The position numbers and the translations under genes are program-made. Shown here in pieces: positions 8,755 through 18,062 of a DNA stretch of 64,000 nt. Source of the DNA: Dyadobacter sp. 676 (lineage in GTDB: Bacteria; Bacteroidota; Bacteroidia; Cytophagales; Spirosomataceae); NCBI RefSeq assembly GCF_040448675.1, contig NZ_CP159289.1:5129001-5193000 (forward strand), given 5' to 3'. Positions within the stretch are counted from its first letter, which is position 1. Each line of letters opens with the position of its first letter. Below the pieces are notes generated by a model, which worked only from the letters and a program-made list of their open reading frames with translations, had not been told where the DNA came from and searched no databases.

Positions 8755-9807
8755 TTGTTACAAAAGATGCATGAAGTAACCAATAACGAGCGTACGGCTA
8801 CCTCGCAGAAATCGCCGAGGGCCGACAGCCGACAGCCAGGGTTAAAAAATGTTCTCCCCCTGGCCAGGTTCCAATCGCTTATCGCATTGTTCCTGCTGTG
8901 CCTGGCATTGAGCATTTTGTCGGACAAGTTCCTGACCTTTTCCAATCTCTGGAATGTGATGCGGCAGATTTCGGTCAATATCTGCATTTCGGTGGGCATG
9001 ACTTTAATCGTCCTCACGGCCGGGATCGATTTGTCGGTCGGCTCGGTACTCGCACTATGTGGCGCGATTACGGCCGGTTTGCTCAAAAACGGAATTGAAA
9101 TACCTGCTCAAAACCTTTTCATCGGTTTTACCGTGCTCGGCGCGATCCTGGCGGGGATGCTCGCGGGCTCCGCGTTGGGTGCATTCAACGGCTGGGCTAT
9201 CACGCGTTTCAATGTGCCTCCCTTTGTAGCCACGCTTGCGATGCTTACGGTTGCCCGCGGCCTTACCATGCTCTGGACCGGCGGCTTTCCGATCAGCGGG
9301 CTGGGGGATACGTTCCTGTTTATCGGAACGGGTTGGTTCCTCGGTATTCCGGTGCCGGTGTGGATATCGATCGTAGTGGTGGCGCTGGCCGTCTTTCTGA
9401 CCGACAAGACGCGGATCGGGCGCTACATTTATGCCATCGGAGGTAACGAAAGTGCCTCGCGGCTTTCGGGGATCAATGTCGACAGGGTTAAAATAATCGT
9501 CTATACCATTGCCGGAGCGCTCGCAGCGGTGGGCGGGATCATGGTTACCTCACGCCTCGATTCCGCCCAGCCCAATGCGGGGATCAGCTATGAACTGGAC
9601 TCTATCGCAGCCGTCGTGATTGGCGGCACCTCGCTCTCGGGCGGGCGCGGGAGCATTCTCGGCACCGTACAAGGGGCGATCATCATCGGCGTGCTCAATA
9701 ATGGGCTGGTGCTGCTAAATGTATCGCCGTTCTGGCAGCAGGTCGTGAAAGGGCTGGTGATTTTACTGGCAGTGATTATCGATAAGTCGAATGGGAAGAA
9801 TGAGTAG
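8755..9807 (+). CDS. Sugar ABC transporter permease (RbsC type)
   Basis: 350 residues, almost entirely hydrophobic after residue 40, with about eight to ten membrane segments and the permease motif LTAGIDLSVGSVLALCGA. The C-terminal part contains VVIGGTSLSGGRGSILGT, also typical. It forms the membrane channel for the RbsA-type ATPase upstream. The open frame begins with TTG at 8755; ATG at 8767 is the more likely start. The first 40 residues are hydrophilic and partly encoded by a GCCGACA heptamer repeat (PRADSRQP), which looks like a lineage-specific extension. Confidence 0.93.
   Translation: MLQKMHEVTNNERTATSQKSPRADSRQPGLKNVLPLARFQSLIALFLLCLALSILSDKFLTFSNLWNVMRQISVNICISVGMTLIVLTAGIDLSVGSVLALCGAITAGLLKNGIEIPAQNLFIGFTVLGAILAGMLAGSALGAFNGWAITRFNVPPFVATLAMLTVARGLTMLWTGGFPISGLGDTFLFIGTGWFLGIPVPVWISIVVVALAVFLTDKTRIGRYIYAIGGNESASRLSGINVDRVKIIVYTIAGALAAVGGIMVTSRLDSAQPNAGISYELDSIAAVVIGGTSLSGGRGSILGTVQGAIIIGVLNNGLVLLNVSPFWQQVVKGLVILLAVIIDKSNGKNE
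8814..8837. repeat. Heptamer repeat copy inside the permease coding region
   Basis: GCCGAGG-GCCGACA-GCCGACA-GCC, the same 7-bp family as at 614-638, here translated as part of the N-terminal extension of the permease. Confidence 0.6.
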
Positions 9808-9869
9808 CGGGTGCCGATCTCCCGATTGCAGAAGGTTAGAATGAATGACCAACCGTTGTAAAAATTAAT

Positions 9870-10781
9870 ATGAGTCGAATCTATCTTTTTGCAATACTTG
9901 CTCTCCTGTCATTGTCCTGCCAAAAAGACGCCTACCTCTTCACATCTTTCCGCGAACCGGCGACCGACGGCCTGCATCTGGCGTACAGCCGCGACGGCTA
10001 TCACTGGACGGACCTCGGCGGCGGTTACCTCAAACCCGAAGTCGGCGGCAGGCTTATGCGGGATCCTTCTATCGCGAGAGGGAAGGACGGGACATTTCAC
10101 CTGGTTTGGACGACGAACTGGAAAGGCGACAAGGGATTCGGCTATGCGAGTTCCAGGGATTTGATGCATTGGTCGGAGCAGCGGTTCGTCCCGGTGATGG
10201 AGCATGAACCGGAAGTCGTGAACGTGTGGGCGCCGGAACTGTTTTACGATGAGGAGAACGACCGCTTCGTGATCATCTGGGCTTCTACCATCCCTTTCAA
10301 ATTTCTCAAAGGAGAGGAAGACGAGCGCAACAATCACCGGATGTACTACGTCACGACGAGGGATTTTCAGACATTTTCCAAAGCGGCACTGTTCCTCGAT
10401 CCGGGCTTCAGTGTGATCGATTGCGTGATCGCCCAGCGCAAAAAAGATGATTATGTGCTGGTTTTGAAGGACAATACCCGCCCGCAGCGGAATATCAAAG
10501 TCGCATTTGCCGACCACGTTTTGGGGCCCTACCGGAATATATCCGCGCCTTTCACGGGCTTTCTTACCGAAGGGCCAACCGTCGTGAAAGTTAAAAATGA
10601 TTGGCTGGTCTATTTCGACCAGTATCGCGACAAGACCTATGGTGCCGTAAAGACCGCCGACTTCAAGTCTTTTACCGATATTTCCACGGAAATTGCAGTT
10701 CCCGACGGACATAAACACGGCACGATCATCCCCGTCGATTCCCGGACTTTGAAAAAATTGAAGGAAAAAGCGGGTCGCTGA
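9870..10781 (+). CDS. GH43-like five-bladed propeller lipoprotein
   Basis: 303 residues starting with a lipoprotein signal (LLSLSCQK, Cys17). The body looks like a five-bladed beta-propeller glycosidase of the GH43 group: LMRDPSIARGKDGTFHLVWT carries the likely catalytic Asp, VWAPELFYDEENDRF supplies a candidate acidic residue, and SRDGYHW and SSRDLMHW are blade motifs. It would act on an arabinose-, xylose- or related-sugar-containing glycoside at the cell surface or in the periplasm. It is the last gene of the importer cluster. A non-catalytic propeller cannot be excluded because the third catalytic residue was not pinned down. Confidence 0.7.
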   Translation: MSRIYLFAILALLSLSCQKDAYLFTSFREPATDGLHLAYSRDGYHWTDLGGGYLKPEVGGRLMRDPSIARGKDGTFHLVWTTNWKGDKGFGYASSRDLMHWSEQRFVPVMEHEPEVVNVWAPELFYDEENDRFVIIWASTIPFKFLKGEEDERNNHRMYYVTTRDFQTFSKAALFLDPGFSVIDCVIAQRKKDDYVLVLKDNTRPQRNIKVAFADHVLGPYRNISAPFTGFLTEGPTVVKVKNDWLVYFDQYRDKTYGAVKTADFKSFTDISTEIAVPDGHKHGTIIPVDSRTLKKLKEKAGR

Positions 10782-10924
10782 AACCGCTTGAACGGGACTG
10801 TGCGTATAGGGCGAGCGGTAGCCTCTGATTGTAATAAATTGAAGATTAAATGCGATGAATAGTAGTAAGAAAGCATCGGAGGCTGCTTTTCCTCGTGCAA
10901 ACCTGACTAAAATTCATCGATTTC

Positions 10925-11530
10925 ATGAAGGCTTTAACCCGTCCGGACCTGTATGTCGAAGAAGAGCAGAGGCTGTGGCGGGAAATGCTCGAAGGGAATG
11001 TAACCGCTTATGAACACCTTATTAATCGCACCTACGACCTTCTTTTTCACTACGGCACCAAGTTTTCCAGCGACCGCGAGTTGATCAAAGACTGCATTCA
11101 GGACGTTTTTCTGGTTATTTGGGAAAGGAGAAATACATTGAATCCAGGCATTCCGCCCAAACCCTACCTGCTCGCGTCGCTACGCCGCCGCCTGCATCGC
11201 ATCGCTTCGCGGCCGAGGATGGACTGTATGGACTATTACAGCGAATCGGACATCATTTTCGACCTCGAATTCGGTGCCGATTACCAGCTCATAGAATCCG
11301 AAAACGACAGGCTACTCGCGTCGAGGATGACCGAAATGCTCAATGAGCTTCCCAAACGGCAAAAGGAAGCCGTTTTTCTGCGCTTCTACAACGATTTGGA
11401 GCGCGAGGAGATCGCGATGGTGATGGATATCCAGCCGCAGTCGGTTTCCAATCTGCTGCAAGAGGCTTTCAAATTTATCAAATCGCATTGGAGGACCATC
11501 GTTTCGCTGGCTTTCGCCCTGCCTTTTTAA
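10925..11530 (+). CDS. ECF-type RNA polymerase sigma-70 factor
   Basis: 201 residues with sigma region 2 (YGTKFSSDRELIKDCIQDVF, about 42-61) and region 4 helix-turn-helix (LPKRQKEAVFLRFYND through IQPQSVSNLLQEAFK, about 140-183). In Bacteroidota such factors are paired with a FecR anti-sigma factor and drive a SusC/SusD uptake operon, and all three follow here in order. It is expected to be released when the TonB-dependent receptor binds its ligand. Confidence 0.93.
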   Translation: MKALTRPDLYVEEEQRLWREMLEGNVTAYEHLINRTYDLLFHYGTKFSSDRELIKDCIQDVFLVIWERRNTLNPGIPPKPYLLASLRRRLHRIASRPRMDCMDYYSESDIIFDLEFGADYQLIESENDRLLASRMTEMLNELPKRQKEAVFLRFYNDLEREEIAMVMDIQPQSVSNLLQEAFKFIKSHWRTIVSLAFALPF

Positions 11531-11631
11531 AGCTTGAAATACCTCATTTAAAAATTTCAAAAAAAATCTGAAAAATACAGTATCCCGCCGTCGCGGTGGT
11601 CTAATGGTGTTTGAAAAGCTAAATTTCGAAT

Positions 11632-12738
11632 ATGGACCGTTACCGCAATTTCAGTCTGGGGGAGTTTGTTTGGGACAAATCGTTCCGCAACTGGGTACTG
11701 AACCCAACGCGGGAGGACGACGAAACCTGGCAGAACTGGCTCGCAGCCAATCCCGATAAACGTGAAATAGTGGACCGTGCACGCCAACTGGTGCTGGCTG
11801 TCCGTCCCAAAAATGCGGCTTTGAATAACCCCGAAAAACGGAAGGCGGTTGAGCGGATCGTCGAACGGCTGGAAGTCCGGAACAGGGACCATGCCGATGT
11901 CCTTTTGCCCTGGTATACCGGCCGCGTGGCGCGAATCGCGGCGGTGCTGGTGCTTCTGACGGGCCTGGGATGGTTGTTCTGGCTTAGAAGCCAATCGAAA
12001 GTGATCAATTATGAACAGCTTGTGGCTGCCGCCGGAGTTGAAATGCGCGAAACCGTGAACACGACTTCGTATCCGCTCATGGTCCGGCTCGAAGACGGCA
12101 GCCGGGTTACGCTCGACCCCGGCAGCAAAATGGGTTACCCGGCCCGTTTCAGGGAAACGCAGCGCGAGGTTTTTCTTTCGGGAAAAGCATTTTTCGAGAT
12201 TGCCAAAGATCCTTCCAAGCCGTTTTTTGTGTACGCCAATGAACTGGTTACCAAAGTTTTAGGTACCAGTTTTACCGTCCGGTCCTTTGCCGGTGAACAG
12301 GAAGTGGAGGTCGCTGTAAAAACCGGCAAAGTAGCTGTGTTCTCGCGCGAAGATCCCGATGCGATCGAAAAGCAAAGCTCCCGCGAGCTGACGGGTGTGG
12401 TGGTCGAGCCTAATCAGCAGGTAGTTTTTGTCCGGAAATCTGTCCAAATCACAAAAAGCATCGTGGCCGAACCGGAAGTGGTAACTGAAGGCAAAGTGGC
12501 GCCCCGTCTCGAATTCGATGAAGCACCGGTATCGGATGTATTTGCGGCTTTGCAAAACGCCTATGGCATCGAAATCATTTACGACAAGAACGTTATGGAT
12601 GAATGCCCGATCACCGCTACACTCACGGAAATGTCGCTTTACGAGCAGCTCGATCTGGTTTGCAAAGCCGTTGGGGCTGGCTATAAGAGCATTGACGGGC
12701 GGATTGTGGTAGAAGGAAAAGGCTGTAAGAATATGTAA
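11632..12738 (+). CDS. FecR-family anti-sigma factor with C-terminal DUF4974
   Basis: 368 residues: a cytoplasmic N-terminal segment (1-99, WxxWLxxNPDKREIV type), one membrane helix (100-118, VARIAAVLVLLTGLGWLFWL), the periplasmic FecR domain (VRLEDGSRVTLDPGSKMGYP, FLSGKAFFEIAKDPSKPF, VLGTSFTVRSF) and a C-terminal DUF4974 domain (FDEAPVSDVFAALQNAYG). It should hold the sigma factor encoded upstream and receive the signal from the SusC receptor encoded downstream. Confidence 0.95.
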   Translation: MDRYRNFSLGEFVWDKSFRNWVLNPTREDDETWQNWLAANPDKREIVDRARQLVLAVRPKNAALNNPEKRKAVERIVERLEVRNRDHADVLLPWYTGRVARIAAVLVLLTGLGWLFWLRSQSKVINYEQLVAAAGVEMRETVNTTSYPLMVRLEDGSRVTLDPGSKMGYPARFRETQREVFLSGKAFFEIAKDPSKPFFVYANELVTKVLGTSFTVRSFAGEQEVEVAVKTGKVAVFSREDPDAIEKQSSRELTGVVVEPNQQVVFVRKSVQITKSIVAEPEVVTEGKVAPRLEFDEAPVSDVFAALQNAYGIEIIYDKNVMDECPITATLTEMSLYEQLDLVCKAVGAGYKSIDGRIVVEGKGCKNM

Positions 12739-12745
12739 ACAAAAA

Positions 12746-12772
12746 GCCGGCCCATGCGCCAACATGGCCGGC
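12746..12772 (-). terminator. GC-rich hairpin between fecR-type and susC genes
   Basis: GCCGG-C-CCATG pairs with CATGGCCGGC around a 6-nt loop with a single bulged C. On the minus strand it is followed by five T residues, so it has the form of a minus-strand intrinsic terminator although both neighbouring genes are on the plus strand. It may also separate the regulatory genes from the susC transcript. Confidence 0.4.
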
Positions 12773-12870
12773 CCGGATATCCTCAGTGGTTAGCAGACCA
12801 TCACATCTCACACAAATGGGATGAGGAGGAAGATTTTGCCAAGTTTCAATTAACAAAACCGTTCAAATGT

Positions 12871-15800
12871 ATGAAAATACCGGTACAGTTCCATCGTAAA
12901 TGGTTAGTTCTTATGCGGATAAGCGTTGCGCAATTGATAATGGCGGTATGGCTGGTCGGGAATGCGCTCGCAGCGGACGTACGTGCGCAGGAACTGCTCA
13001 ACAAGCGCATCAGCTTGCAGGCGCAGGACCTGGAAGTGAAGAAAGTCCTGCACCAGATCGAAAAGCAGGCCGGCGTCCGGTTCGTTTTCAGCTCCAAGGT
13101 AATCCAGTCGGGGCGGAAGGTTACCATTCAGCAATCGAACCGGGAACTTTCGAAGGTTCTGGAAGAATTTCTGGTGCCGCTGGGACTTACATATGAAGTT
13201 TCGGGCAAAAATATAGTTATCCGTCCGTCGGATGCGCCCAAAGGGCCGGCCGGCGAGCCGGAGGCATCGGCGAAAAACGGGTTGCAGGCGGTTTCGCAGG
13301 TTACTGTCAAGGGCCGCGTGACCGACGCCGAAAGCAAAGAGCCTTTGCCCGGGGTGAATATTCTTGTCAAGGGTACCCAAACGGGCACGTCCACGGACGC
13401 GGATGGTAACTACACCCTGACAATCGAGAACCCCAATACAACATTGATTTACAGCTTCGTAGGTTACGAACCGCAGGAAGTACAGGTTGGCGGCAGAACG
13501 GAGATCAACGTCGGTCTTAAAACAGACCAGAAATCGCTCGAAGAAGTGCTCGTAGTGGGTTATGGAACTGTAAAGAAAAGCGATGTGACCGGTTCGGTGG
13601 CCTCCGTGAAATCGCAGGAACTGACTGCCTACCCCGCGCTAGGCACAGTGCAGGCATTACAGGGCCGTGCCGCCGGCGTGCAGATCCAGGCCAACAACGG
13701 CGAACCGGGCTCATCTTTCAAAGTGCGGATTCGCGGAGGAACTTCCATTAATGCAAGCAGCGACCCGATTTACGTCGTAGACGGCTTCGTGGGCGGTACG
13801 TTGCCGCCGCCGGAGGATATCGAATCCATTGAAATCCTGAAAGACGCGTCCGCAACGGCTATTTACGGCTCGCGCGGTGCCAATGGCGTGATCATGGTGA
13901 CGACCAAAAAAGGGACCTCGGGCAAGCCACGTATCGAGTTCAATACTTCGTATTCCGGCCAGAAGGAGATCAACCGGCTGGATTTGCTCAATGCCGCGCA
14001 GTTTCTCGACTATGTGCAGGAAGTACGGCCCAATATCGTTTCACAGGGGGCCGATACCGACTGGCAGGAACAAATCTTTCGCCGCGGCGGCATCCAGAAC
14101 CACCAGTTGTCGGTAGCAGGCGGCAGCGAGGCGGTGAAGTACTATGTGTCCGGGGCTTATTACGACCAGAAAGGCATTATCCTCAACTCGGGCTACAAGC
14201 GGTATTCGGTGACGAGCAATATCGATATCAACGCTACCAAACGGCTCAAACTGGGGCTGAACCTGTTCGCGCAACGCGTCTCGCGCCAGCAATCGAAAAC
14301 CCAGGAAGGTTCGGGCGGCCTCACGCCCGGCGTGATGTCGGCGGCTCTGAAATTCGAGCCCGACCAGCCGATTCGCGACGCCAATGGCCGTTTTACCGTC
14401 GCACGGCTGAGCGACCCTATCGATAACCCCTATGCGATTGCGACGCAGCTGCAAAACGAGTCGCTGGCCGACCGCATCCAGGGCAACCTATATGCAGAAT
14501 ACAATATTCTTAAGGATTTGAAATTCAGGGTGACGCTCGGCGCGACGACCAATAGCGGCCGCACGGGCACATTTACGCCTACTACCCTGAACGATGGCCG
14601 GAATGTAGGTGGAGCAGCCACGGTGAACGGCAACAAGAGCACGTTGTTATTGAATGAAAACTATTTGACCTACAACAAAAAGATAGGCGCATTGCACGAC
14701 CTGTCGGTAATGGCGGGCTACTCCTACCAGAAATCATCGAGTGAAAACTGGGGCGGATCGGGGCAGTCGTTCATTACCGATGCCGTTTCGTACTGGAACC
14801 TGGGTGGCTCCTCCGTTTGGCAAAGTCCCAATTCAGGACTCACAGAATGGGTACTGGCCTCGTACTATGCCCGGTTAACCTATTCTTTGGCCGATAAATA
14901 CCTCTTTACAGCCAATATCCGTCAGGACGGCTCTTCGAATTTCAGCAAAAACCACAAATGGGCCACGTTTCCGTCCGGCGCATTCGCTTGGAAAATGTCG
15001 GGTGAGCCGTTTATGCAAAATATTGCGGCGATCAGTCAGTGGAAATGGCGCGTGAGCTATGGTCTTACGGGCAACCAGGCCATCGAGCCGTATCAGACGA
15101 TGGCGCGTTTTTCGAATGTGTATACGATCATCAACGGAACACCCGTGAATGCCGTCCGGCCTACCACCGTCGCCAACGACGATCTTACGTGGGAAACGAC
15201 GCATCAGTTCGACCTTGGCGCAGATGTAAGCCTGTTCAACAACCGGATCAACCTCGTGGCCGATTATTACCGACGTGTTACCAAAGACCTTCTTTTCAGC
15301 GTGCAATTGCCGCAGTATTCGGGTTATACCAATCAGTTGCAGAATATCGGCGAGGTTGAAAACAAGGGTGTCGAGTTTACATTGAATACCCGTAACCTCG
15401 TGGGCGCCTTCAAATGGAGTACCGACATTAATTTTTCTTTGAACCGTAATAAAATCCTGAAACTGCCCGCAGGAACCGATATTCTTTATGGCTCCGCGCC
15501 GGGGCATATGGTGGGAATGGGGCAGACCCAGATATTGCGTGAAGGTTATCCGGTAGGCAGTTTTTACGGCTGGATCTACGACGGTGTTTACCAGGAAGGC
15601 GATAGTTTCGTCCCCGGCGGCGGTTTCGAGACGGTAGCGGGAGGGGAGAAATTCAGGGATATCAATGGTAAAAAGGACGCGAACGGCCAGCTTACCGGCG
15701 AGCCCGACGGCACCCTGAACAGCGACGACCGTACGATCATCGGTAACCCACATCCGAAATTTACCTGGGGCATGAACAACGATTTTAGTTGGAAAGGCTT

Positions 15801-16257
15801 TGATCTGAACATATTCTTCCAGGCCTCGAAAGGCAACGATCTGCTCAGCTACACGCTCATGGAACTGAACCTGCTCTCGGCCATCAACAATGCGACCACG
15901 GAAGCATTGAACCGCTGGACGCCTGCGAATACGGATACGGACGTACCCAAAGCCGCCGTTGGCCGTACGCGCAGGGTGTCGACACGCTGGGTGAAGGATG
16001 GCAGTTTTGTCAGGATGAAAAACCTCGCGTTAGGCTACAATTTTCCTAAACCCGTGCTCGAAAAACTCAGGATCAGTAAATTGCGCATTTATGCCAGCGC
16101 CCAGAACATCCTGACGTTCACGAAATACAAGGGCTACGATCCGGAGGTAAACTATTCGTCGGACGGGAACACCGACAGCAACCGCAATCTCGGCCTCGAC
16201 TATGGCAGCTATCCCAACGCCAAATCCTACACCATTGGTTTGAACCTCGGTTTTTAA
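12871..16257 (+). CDS. SusC/RagA-family TonB-dependent outer-membrane receptor
   Basis: 1128 residues from the preferred start at 12871, which places a signal peptide (WLVGNALAADVRAQ) at the N-terminus; an open frame continues upstream to 12754 but runs through the hairpin and is not used. Order: STN domain (RISLQAQDLEVKKVLHQIEK), carboxypeptidase-like regulatory domain (GRVTDAESKEPLPGVNI), TonB box and plug (EEVLVVGYGTVKKSDVTGSV), the SusC signature IYGSRGANGVIMVTTKKG, then the long beta-barrel ending in a terminal aromatic (NLGF). The STN domain marks it as a transducer that signals to the FecR/sigma pair upstream. It partners the SusD lipoprotein encoded 13 bp downstream. Substrate is not evident. 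Confidence 0.97.
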   Translation: MKIPVQFHRKWLVLMRISVAQLIMAVWLVGNALAADVRAQELLNKRISLQAQDLEVKKVLHQIEKQAGVRFVFSSKVIQSGRKVTIQQSNRELSKVLEEFLVPLGLTYEVSGKNIVIRPSDAPKGPAGEPEASAKNGLQAVSQVTVKGRVTDAESKEPLPGVNILVKGTQTGTSTDADGNYTLTIENPNTTLIYSFVGYEPQEVQVGGRTEINVGLKTDQKSLEEVLVVGYGTVKKSDVTGSVASVKSQELTAYPALGTVQALQGRAAGVQIQANNGEPGSSFKVRIRGGTSINASSDPIYVVDGFVGGTLPPPEDIESIEILKDASATAIYGSRGANGVIMVTTKKGTSGKPRIEFNTSYSGQKEINRLDLLNAAQFLDYVQEVRPNIVSQGADTDWQEQIFRRGGIQNHQLSVAGGSEAVKYYVSGAYYDQKGIILNSGYKRYSVTSNIDINATKRLKLGLNLFAQRVSRQQSKTQEGSGGLTPGVMSAALKFEPDQPIRDANGRFTVARLSDPIDNPYAIATQLQNESLADRIQGNLYAEYNILKDLKFRVTLGATTNSGRTGTFTPTTLNDGRNVGGAATVNGNKSTLLLNENYLTYNKKIGALHDLSVMAGYSYQKSSSENWGGSGQSFITDAVSYWNLGGSSVWQSPNSGLTEWVLASYYARLTYSLADKYLFTANIRQDGSSNFSKNHKWATFPSGAFAWKMSGEPFMQNIAAISQWKWRVSYGLTGNQAIEPYQTMARFSNVYTIINGTPVNAVRPTTVANDDLTWETTHQFDLGADVSLFNNRINLVADYYRRVTKDLLFSVQLPQYSGYTNQLQNIGEVENKGVEFTLNTRNLVGAFKWSTDINFSLNRNKILKLPAGTDILYGSAPGHMVGMGQTQILREGYPVGSFYGWIYDGVYQEGDSFVPGGGFETVAGGEKFRDINGKKDANGQLTGEPDGTLNSDDRTIIGNPHPKFTWGMNNDFSWKGFDLNIFFQASKGNDLLSYTLMELNLLSAINNATTEALNRWTPANTDTDVPKAAVGRTRRVSTRWVKDGSFVRMKNLALGYNFPKPVLEKLRISKLRIYASAQNILTFTKYKGYDPEVNYSSDGNTDSNRNLGLDYGSYPNAKSYTIGLNLGF

Positions 16258-16270
16258 GCATTAAACGGAC

Positions 16271-17797
16271 ATGACAATGAAGCATTTACTTAATAGATCA
16301 GTAATCCTGACGGCGATGGTTTCGTTGCTCCTGGGCTGCGCGGACCTCGACGAAAAACCTATGGGGCTACTTGCGCCGGAGGCGTTGTTCAGGACTTCCA
16401 GAGATGTGGAAACGGCGATTATGGGCGCTTATGGCTGGATAGCCACCGAACGCCTCTACGGCCGCCAGTTCGTATCGGCGCTGATGCTCAGGAGCGATAT
16501 GGAGGACATCGGCGACCGGGGCACGCCTGCCGAACGCCAGCAGGTAAACGATTTCAATATGGACGACAATAATAATATGGTCAACCAGTTCTGGCCGGTA
16601 TGGTACCAGGTAATCAGTGCGACCAATGCGGCTATTTTCGGTGCGCAGAGCCTCGCGTTGCCCGAAAATACAGGAAATCCGCTCATCGCCGAAGCGCGCT
16701 TTATCCGCGCGTTCGCGTATTTTCACCTCGTGCAGGTTTTCGGCGATATTCCTTATATCGATTATTTTATCAGTAACCCCGAGTTGGTCAAATCCATCTC
16801 CAAAACGCCCGCGGCAACGGTTTATGCCAACATCATCGCCGACCTGGAATTCGCGAAGCAATGGCTGCCCGAAAAACAGCCTTCGGAAGTGCGCAGCCGG
16901 GCGACAAAGGGTACTGCGGCATCTTACCTAGCCTCCGTACACCTCACAATGGGCCAGTATCAGAAGGCATATACCGAAGCGAAATGGGTGATCGATAACA
17001 GGGACAGGTTTGGCTACGCACTGGAAGCCGATTTCCAGACGCTCTTTAAAGCGCCGCAGGCCCCGAACATGAAGGAACATATTTTTGATATCGACTTCCT
17101 GGGCCAGAAATCGGGCGATGGCGGAGCCAATGACGACATTATGGCTCCTATGACAGGTGTTCGCGGAGGCGACGCGCCACGCAGCGGATGGAGCGTAATC
17201 GTGCCTTCGCTGAAAGTGTACAGCACCTGGGACAACCGCGATTACCGCAAGGAAGTAAGTTTCGAAGATTCGCTGCTGATCGGCGGCAAGCTCGTTCCGT
17301 ACACCGAGTTCCCGAATACAAAACGTCCGCATATAGCCAAATACGCCCGTTTTGCGGGAAATTCCAATTCCGAAGGCCGCTATTCGGACCATAACTATGC
17401 GGCTATGCGTTACGCGGAAATCCTGCTCATCGCCGCCGAAGCGTCGGTAGAGGTGAACGGGCCTAATGCGGAGGCGTTGGGGTATATTAATCAGGTAAGG
17501 GCGCGGGCCCGAAATTGGGCGGGCAAGCAAACTGCGTTTCCGGAGGATGTCAAAGCAGGTCTCGGCAAAGAGGCGCTTATCGACCTGATCCTCGACGAAC
17601 GACGCCTCGAACTCGCTTTCGAATACAAGCGCTGGTACGATATCAAGCGGCGCAACCTCGGCGAAAAAGTTTTCAAAGGACCCAATTCGCTGGAACCGCA
17701 TGATAATTTCGATGCTAACCGGGATTACCTGATGCCGCTGCCGCGTGTGGAGTTGCAGGTGAACCCGAACCTGGCGCCGCAGAACCCGGGGTATTGA
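16271..17797 (+). CDS. SusD/RagB-family nutrient-binding outer-membrane lipoprotein
   Basis: 508 residues with lipoprotein signal (LLLGCADLDEKP, Cys23) and a SusD fold rich in tetratricopeptide-like helices: EARFIRAFAYFHLVQVFGDIP, GTAASYLASVHLTMGQYQKA, and the C-terminal YAEILLIAAEASVEVNG and LIDLILDERRLELAFEYKRW motifs. It caps the SusC channel and binds the ligand at the cell surface. No glycosidase follows, so the imported compound cannot be guessed; the nearest candidate enzyme is the GH43-like lipoprotein upstream. Confidence 0.97.
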   Translation: MTMKHLLNRSVILTAMVSLLLGCADLDEKPMGLLAPEALFRTSRDVETAIMGAYGWIATERLYGRQFVSALMLRSDMEDIGDRGTPAERQQVNDFNMDDNNNMVNQFWPVWYQVISATNAAIFGAQSLALPENTGNPLIAEARFIRAFAYFHLVQVFGDIPYIDYFISNPELVKSISKTPAATVYANIIADLEFAKQWLPEKQPSEVRSRATKGTAASYLASVHLTMGQYQKAYTEAKWVIDNRDRFGYALEADFQTLFKAPQAPNMKEHIFDIDFLGQKSGDGGANDDIMAPMTGVRGGDAPRSGWSVIVPSLKVYSTWDNRDYRKEVSFEDSLLIGGKLVPYTEFPNTKRPHIAKYARFAGNSNSEGRYSDHNYAAMRYAEILLIAAEASVEVNGPNAEALGYINQVRARARNWAGKQTAFPEDVKAGLGKEALIDLILDERRLELAFEYKRWYDIKRRNLGEKVFKGPNSLEPHDNFDANRDYLMPLPRVELQVNPNLAPQNPGY

Positions 17798-17801
17798 GTT
17801 T

Positions 17802-17847
17802 CACTGAGTGAATGAGTGAATGAGCCGACGTGGAACGGGGAAAGGGT
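17802..17847. repeat. Octamer repeat plus GTGGAACGGGGAA core element
   Basis: GAGTGAATGAGTGAATGA units lead into the core GAGCCGACGTGGAACGGGG. The same core occurs at 41870-41893 and, inverted, at 45366-45390, each time joined to TGAATGAN units. Confidence 0.7.
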
Positions 17848-17910
17848 GAATGACGAATCGGGTAGCGATGTAGGATTGGTAGAAAGGGAACCGATGACCG
17901 TTGAATGACA

Positions 17911-18034
17911 ATCCCGTCAGGGATGTAACGACAATGCTGTTGCAATGCATTGTTGTTACATGCCCGAGGGGCATTTTGTTAAAATTTTCGTTGATTGATT
18001 TGCCACCAATATTACATGCCTGACGGCATTTGTT
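17911..18034. repeat. Compound inverted repeat cluster (CCCGTCAGGG / TGCCTGACGGCA type)
   Basis: CCCGTCAGGG (17913-17922) is followed by a hairpin TGTAACGACAATGC / GCATTGTTGTTACA (17924-17960), then TGCCCGAGGGGCA (17961-17973), and at 18017-18028 TGCCTGACGGCA. These resemble short dispersed intergenic repeats of Bacteroidota genomes. Together with the octamer array it fills the 265-bp gap after susD. Confidence 0.55.
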
Positions 18035-18062
18035 GTATGGCAATTATCGCCTGGTGATCCAG

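Noticed and set aside
12754..12870. Upstream extension of the SusC gene
   Set aside because: It passes through a strong hairpin and puts 39 hydrophilic residues before the signal peptide; ATG 12871 is a better start.
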